Source: Climacium dendroides
Taxonomy: Eukaryota; Streptophyta; Bryopsida; Hypnales; Climaciaceae
NCBI GenBank assembly: GCA_950106755.1
Contig: OX467083.1
Span: 33,351,029-33,415,028, forward strand
DNA: 64,000 nt
Reading direction: 5' to 3'
Part shown: piece after piece, positions 58,041 to 64,000 of the stretch
Layout of the letters: every line of letters starts with the position of its first letter
Position numbering within the stretch: position 1 is the first letter of the stretch
Position numbers and translations under genes: made by a program
The notes under the pieces: model-generated
What the model saw: the letters and a program-made list of their open reading frames with translations, nothing else
The model's database searches: none
What the model was told of the DNA's origin: nothing

Positions 58041-58608
58041 TGTGGTGCATGTCAACATCAACACGAAGTGAGTGATTCAAGTTGTGTATTACTTAAGTTA
58101 CATTGGTTGTAGGTTGTTTAAGATTTCAAGCTTGAAATCTTGGGCTAATGAAGATAGATGGCTCAATTAGGAGAGTGTCTCTCTTTTAGGTGCACATACC
58201 TTACATTGATTTATCTTACTATTGTACTAACTATCAAGGTGGGCAAAAATGATTCTACATAAAGATTCCAGGATTTCAAGGAAATTATTTTTTCAAATTT
58301 TTTTGGAAAAAATATAGATTTGAGTTAATCTTCTTCTTCTTAGCATATGCAAAATTTGATTTTTCAACTTCAATTAAATATTAGGCATGAAATGATGACC
58401 TTGATAGTTGGATATGATAGTGAGGGTGCAAAATTAGTGTCACTAATAAAAATTAGTTTGGATATAGAACAATGCAATAGCATTTTAGCATGTACTATTC
58501 TAAAAGCATTAAATATAGTTTGACTATAATAAATTATTGTACATTAATTTAAGAAGAAAGAACTCCAACCACTCTAAGTAGTTGGCATGATTGAAGAATT
58601 TTGTTGGT
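58041..58608. other. AT-rich spacer
   Basis: Nothing recognised. Confidence 0.5.
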
Positions 58609-59536
58609 TTAATCCCTAAAGGACCATTGTGCCTTCAGGGGACAAAATAATGCGTTTTGGGGCAAGTACCTACGGACTGAAATTTTGTCATGATTTTTTA
58701 AAACTTTTTTTTAAAATAGAAAAATTGATAATCTTTGTGGAAATATAATTTTTTTTCACAATCGGTGCCTTGGAATAAAAGTTATGACCAAATAAGCTCA
58801 AAACAAGGGATAGGGGGCAATCTGGGCAGCAAAAAAAATGCAAAATTTTAAACTTAAAAAAAAAATTCTTGTAAATTATATTTTTGTCTATCTGGAGGGC
58901 TTTGATTTGTTTTATTTGGATTTGGTATGAGAAAGTTATGGACATTTTTGTTTGGGAGGCAAGTAGAGCATCTTCTTGAAAAAAATAACTTGTAGGATGC
59001 ATTTCTGAATGCATTTTTTGCAATTTTTCCAAATTTTTTTTGCATGATTTAGTTTACTTGTTAGAACAATCTCACCATTGGAATTAGTTCATTTTAGTTC
59101 TATCTAAAATATTTTAGATATTTTAGATTTTCCTTCTATATCGTACCTATTTCTAGTTAACTATTTTTTTAAGAATGATAATTAAGTTTTTTTGGATTTT
59201 TTTTCTTGAACTCTCAACTCAATTTTCCACTATAAAGATTTAAAGCTCAAAACCCTATAGTGCAAAAATTTTAAGTTAAAAATGTTCAAAGTAAAAAATT
59301 CTTGCCCTGCAATATATTGAAAAAACTTGTTTTTTTCACTTTAAACACATATATCTTGCAATCTGTGCGGTCAAAAATTCTGAAATTTTTTCTGCACACT
59401 CTCATACTAGTTGAGTGTAAGATCCTATGGTTAGATGTAAAAAAAACAATTTTCAAATTTTTTTACTTTTTACTGTAGAAATGGCAGTTTTGAGTGTTTT
59501 TTTGCAGAAAAAAGGCCTTGGTCCTTTAGGGGTTAA
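58609..59536 (+). mobile_element. TTAA-bounded MITE family A1, complete copy
   Basis: The left end TTAATCCCTAAAGGACCATT and the right end CTTGGTCCTTTAGGGGTTAA form a terminal inverted repeat with one mismatch over the first 18 bases, flanked by TTAA (928 bp). This is the reference copy for the fragments at 10194, 18200-20313, 29632 and 57813. It has no coding capacity. Confidence 0.9.
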
Positions 59537-62288
59537 GGTTCCACATAAGGTTTTGTAAAGTTATTCTAATTGACTTCTAGATTATATGCGTTTGAGAAAA
59601 GGAACATTCTATACTCACTAAATAATTATTAAACAAAGGAAAGGGAAATTGGAATTCTTTTAGGGATGGTGATTAGGTAGAAAGGAAGATTAGAGACCAA
59701 GAACTTGATTGTAGTAGGTTGTATATATTAGAGTGTTTGATTGTTTTTGAGTTTCTATTTGTAGAATAGAATGTATGTGGAAAATTTAATGACAATGCTA
59801 TTTATAGTAGAGTGTGTGTTTTATATCAAGGATGGAAATTTGAGTGTTGGAGGAGTGATTGCAATGATGGTGTTTGTATGGTGCCATAGGGGCTAGCAAC
59901 AATGACCATTAGTGGTTGTGTATTTTAACCAAGGTTGCAAGTATTATAAATGAAGGAATTATATTTATTCACCTTTTGTGCCACAAATCCTAAAGAGAAT
60001 TTATTATTGTAGTATGTGAATTCAATAAATTGAATGGTGTCTTGTTGTAAAAGGTTTGTAGATGGGTCATGTTAGAAGGGCATTTGTTTGTAGGCACATC
60101 ATGTCCAAGCATAAGTGCATTACAAGTACAATGTGTTGGATTGGTGCATTGACAATTGTATAACCATTAGTAGATTGTGCCTATGTTTTGGAGGTTTGTC
60201 TTGAAGTTTCTAGCTTATTCACGAGTAAGAAACATTGGGATGTAATTTATGATAGTAGTAGTTTACATATTTCATAAACTGTTTTGTTGTGTCTTTGAAT
60301 GTATAATGCTTCAATTGATGCTTGGGTGAGTACAACATAATAGTAAGTGTCTCCATGTGTCAATTTATTGTAGATTACATAGTGTACTAAGTAGAGGTGG
60401 TTGGTGAATTGATTCGAAGATATGTTTGTAGGATTGTCATGTATATAATCCATATTAAAATTGGAGGAAGTGTGTGATTTGGCATTTAAGATGAAAGAGA
60501 TGGTCCAAAATTTATTTGATAAGGAATTATTTGTACATTTTTCATTGCTTAAGAATCATTGTGTCAATAATACCATTTTTGCACACAAGATGTTTGGAAA
60601 TCCAGATAGTGTAGCAAAAAGTTTAATTTTTCAACTGGATTATAATTAAATATTATAATCAGCCATTTCAAGTAACCAATTGTTTGAACTGAAAGGATCT
60701 TCTTTGGGTATGAATGATTCATTTGTGTATTAAGTATATAGGGGTGGATATCTAAGTGTGGAGTATAGTATTGTAGTCGAGTAGGGGAATTATGCTTTGT
60801 GTAGATGAAGTCTAAAATTTTTTAACCATAAAGCACCTGAGAATGTACAACAATACTATATTAAGATTCAAAATTTATTAAAACATTTTTAAAAATCTCA
60901 CCTTATTTATTTGGTGTTCACATTAGACTGCTTCATCGAAAAGACCCTACAAATTTCCAGATTAGCATTGCAAGTTTGCATCTTAATTGTAATATTAGTG
61001 CAAACCACTTCAATGAACTAATTGAATCAACTTGAGTACTGTAGCATAACCTGTACTCAGTAGTACTACCGTATAATGGAACAGTAAAAAAATCCCGAGA
61101 TAATGATGGTCCCATGGGAAAAACATGCAGAGGGAGAGTACATACAGTAAGTTTACATTCCACCAATGAATTGATGCCCTGATGCTCTAACTCCATCTAT
61201 TACCCTGTAGTACTCTTTTTCTTTCATTGAATAAGATTTTTCCTCAGATTGCTATCAAGTGGAGATCATTTTCCGATTAGGAAATTCATGATAGGGTTAG
61301 CTACTTTGAATTGATCATGACTGTGTAAAAAAAAAAGTTATTTGACCTAACCATCAAGTCTACGGGTAGACTTGTAAGCAATTGGTTGAGTTGAATCACC
61401 AATTCAGTGCAATGGAGTAGCTATCACAACTATGGCCATGAGTGTGATATTTACAACCCCGCCAAGGACTCCTAAAATTTGTTGTTGGTTGTTGAGTTCT
61501 GTGAATGGCTCTAAATGTTTCTCATGATCGCAAAAGAAATACCAGAGCCCAGCTTTTCAGCCAGGATTTCCAATCTATGGTGTCATCAATCCTTGGCCAC
61601 ACCAACTACTTATAGTAAGCAGTATGGTAGCTAGGGTCACTCATTATACTCCACAGTAACAATCCATTCATACAATACAAATAGAAGTGTGTTTTTTTGT
61701 TTCTTTTTCCTTGTTTTTTTTCCCTCTGTTTTTCAATAAAAAAATTCCAGTTGCAAGTGTGCCTGCAGCTTTGGAAAATAATTCAATCAGTCCAGAATCC
61801 CAGGGAGTCCCTTGCAGCAGCCACTTGTAAGCAGATGCAGCAAAAGGGCCGCAATCCAATCCTAAATTTGGCCTTCAGTTGGGGCTGCTCCATTACAAAA
61901 AAGAAAAAACAGAAGTTTCCAAAATTCCTTACAATCCCAGAGGCTTGGATTGACTTTCGGACAGGAAAAACACCCACTTGATTTCTGTTCAACTGATCGA
62001 CTTCAGTTGCGTGTGTTCAGGGAGTCAAACTTTCAACACTGATTTCAAAAACAAAGAACAAAAAACAAAAAGCAAAGAACAAAAACAAAATGCCTTTCGG
62101 TCAACACTGGTAAGCAAAGGTGCCGGATGGATCCAAGTCACTTATCAGTCACCACTGAATGAAGAAACCGTGTTTCTAACTTGTTGTGCAAAATCACAAT
62201 TAACCCTGTTTATCATATCAGCAAATTTTCAATTCTGTATTCATTGCAAATTTTCAATTCTGTATTGTATGCAAGTTGAAGACCGACT
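59537..62288. other. Intergenic DNA, no gene supported
   Basis: Mostly AT-rich; 61400-62280 is more balanced but no frame resembles a known protein. Just before the 22-bp array, GCAAATTTTCAATTCTGTATT occurs twice in direct orientation (about 62220-62270). Confidence 0.5.
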
Positions 62289-62464
62289 CATTGGTGAGTC
62301 CCGGTGACTTCATTGGTGAGTCCCGGTGACTTCATTGGTGAGTCCCGGTGACTTCATTGGTGAGTCCCGGTGACTTCATTGGTGAGTCCCGGTGACTTCA
62401 TTGGTGAGTCCCGGTGACTTCATTGGTGAGTCCCGGTGACTTCATTGGTGAGTCCCGGTGACTT
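62289..62464 (+). repeat. Eight perfect tandem copies of a 22-bp unit
   Basis: CATTGGTGAGTCCCGGTGACTT, here split as CATTGGTGAGTCCCG + GTGACTT, repeats eight times without a single difference (176 bp). Within each unit GGTGA and the split GTGACTT/GAGTC parts give short partial complementarity. There are no spacers. The identity of the copies implies a very recent array. Confidence 0.98.
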
Positions 62465-62798
62465 CATTGAAAGTTGGATGGAAGGGGGGTGCAGTGCAGT
62501 TCTGGGGATAAGGACAATCATGGCTTGCTGGGTTTGGGAGAAGGCACTAGGCATGCTCCACGACCAACGATCCAATGAGAAATACAATACTGAGGTGTTT
62601 GACGACAGCTTTAGGAGGTGACGTTGGCTCAGCTACGAGCATGATGCACACAAGTCATGTTCGCTCAGTTCGTGCACTAAATAATTTGAATCCAGAAGAG
62701 ACCCCAATTCCATTGGGCAGATTACGAATGTTTTCAAGTGTTTAACTGTTGAACGACATTGCTGATGTTCATTGTCGGATGGATCAAAGAGAATCCTT
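62465..62798. other. Spacer, nothing recognised
   Basis: Balanced composition; no known protein. Confidence 0.5.
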
Positions 62799-63063
62799 TT
62801 AAGGTAGGAAGGAGCACCCAATGGCGTAAGTGTACCCAATGACCTCACTTTCTACGCACGATAGTCATTTCAAAACTTAAATGTAGATGAACTATAGATA
62901 GCTTATTCTAATTGATCGAAATAATAAGTTATTGATAGTCTACCTACATTTACGTTCTAGAATCATTACCTTATCTAGAAAGTGACACCATTGGACACAT
63001 TTACGCCATTGGGTACACTTGCGTCATTGGGTGCTCCTATCGTATTTGGTACTCCTACCTTAT
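62799..63063. mobile_element. Fold-back element D with long, internally repeated inverted arms
   Basis: The left arm TTAAGGTAGGAAGGAGCACC continues into CAATGGCGTAAGTGTACCCA and CACTTTCTA. The right arm has TAGAAAGTG, CATTGGGTACACTTGCGTCA, TTGGGTGCTCCT and CTCCTACCTTA. The inner part also pairs roughly (AAATGTAGATGAACTATAGA against GATAGTCTACCTACATTTAC). The terminal TTAAGGTAGG resembles family C. The right-hand TTAA is mutated (TTAT). Size about 265 bp. Confidence 0.75.
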
Positions 63064-63215
63064 GGAAGATAGAAGTGCACATATTCATCCTTGGGATTTT
63101 GTATGAAAAGGGGAGGGTCTTGCCAAATAGTTTGACCTTCAACAAGTGCTTAAGCAAATGATTCACACTATCAATATCCCAAAGGATGATTTCTACAATG
63201 ACCATCCCGTCCTTT
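63064..63215. mobile_element. CACTA-related relic flanking element D
   Basis: The segment matches 56490-56630 inside the CACTA-like element: AGTGCACATATTCATC, ATTTTGTATGAAAAGGGGAG and GTCTT..ATAGTTTGAC(C) recur in order. No ends are visible. Confidence 0.55.
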
Positions 63216-64000
63216 TAGGATTAATTATTGCGGGGGTTTGGGGGATCAAGGAATGTACAAAGTACATCTAGGTATGTTGAATTTCTATCTTATAAAGAAT
63301 TAGAAGTATCATCTTGAAAAAATAACTTGTGAAATATTGCTCTCGGTTTCAAATTTCATTGGAATATCAATTCTGATCCTCAAAATACATTTCAATATAG
63401 AAAATTAAATGCTTTGTGTCTTACATTTACAAACAAACAATCAAAATCTTCTTCTTTAGAATTTCTTATAATGACAAATGATGTATGGTCCAGTGTATGG
63501 AACTTCTCTTATGTACCAAATCCAAAACATGTTGCACAAGTGCACTCCAATGTCAAGGTTTTAGGAAGTGACCTTCTTGTGTCAACAGTAATTGATTTAT
63601 CATATTAGTGGACATGACACCACTGTACCCAAGTCACACTATTTGCAATAAGTTATATTGAAAGTAACTTACTCCAGGCTTTCTTTTCTCTCCAACGTGT
63701 TGCCCTCAACGGGCTTTCCGCCCTTTGTTCTTTGGTTCAATTCTGGAACAAACTCCGGGTTTAAATAAAAAATAGTGCATGCTCAAGTATGATCATATCC
63801 TGCTCCTTTCCACACAGAATAATACTTTTGTGGTGACCCTCACCAACAGGAGTAAGGTGGAAGCACCCATTACCAACCAATGCCCCATAGGCAATCAGTA
63901 GGGTGTCTCAAATCCAGGAGAAGGTGGGACTCATTTGCATTAATTTTAAATTCAAAGAAATTGGGTTCTGTAACCAGTGTGGTCTCGACACTGCTACAAA
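63216..64000. other. Intergenic DNA to the window end
   Basis: Nothing recognised. A 64-codon plus-strand frame (63414-63608) has no known relative. Confidence 0.5.

Noticed and set aside
62289..62464. CRISPR-like array
   Set aside because: The 22-bp units are contiguous with no spacers, and the DNA is eukaryotic; it is a plain tandem repeat.

Overview
This window looks like nuclear DNA of a land plant. It is AT-rich and gene-poor, and contains plant-type transposable elements: a chromodomain Ty3/gypsy pol, a plant LINE with a zinc-knuckle ORF1, hAT and CACTA elements. It has one clear host gene, SEC13, with spliceosomal introns, and a polyubiquitin pseudogene. A non-seed plant (bryophyte, lycophyte or fern) is my guess from the general look of the DNA; I cannot prove it. 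No rRNA, tRNA, CRISPR or bacterial operon structure was recognised.

Layout. 0.4-2.1 kb: 3' half of a dead chromovirus on the minus strand. 3.8-9.6 kb: two diverged direct copies of a non-coding repeat. 10.2-10.6 kb: partial TTAA-type MITE. 12.6-14.6 kb: a two-exon minus-strand gene for an unrecognised multi-pass membrane protein (about 567 aa), with a single-copy-looking upstream region to about 16 kb. 16-23 kb: AT-rich DNA carrying several TTAA-bounded MITEs. 23.5-25.8 kb: SEC13 (three exons, 310 aa), whose first intron carries a duplicated piece of exon 1 and whose 3' flank carries a decayed polyubiquitin tandem. 29.6-31.3 kb: two more TTAA MITEs. 31.65-35.87 kb: a broken hAT transposase inside perfect TTAACCCTTAAAGGACA inverted repeats. 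36.8-40.4 kb: a unit studded with TCCGGA/ATCCGG, encoding a charged coiled-coil and basic protein split by one in-frame stop. 40.5-47.5 kb: a broken LINE carrying a 714-bp GC-rich hAT MITE with a perfect 8-bp target duplication. 47.5-49.7 kb: a non-autonomous CACTA element with palindromic tandem arrays. 51-64 kb: minisatellites, an AT-rich degenerate array, more TTAA MITEs, a second CACTA-like element, a perfect 8 x 22 bp array and a fold-back element.

The most notable signal is at the element level. At least four terminal families (A1, A2, B and C), in all about 10 copies in 64 kb, end in CCY...RGG or GG...CC terminal inverted repeats bounded by TTAA. TTAA target duplication with CCC-type ends is the hallmark of the piggyBac superfamily, which is unusual for a land plant. 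No piggyBac transposase is visible here. The two host genes have no evident functional link: SEC13 serves COPII and the nuclear pore, and the role of the membrane protein is unknown.
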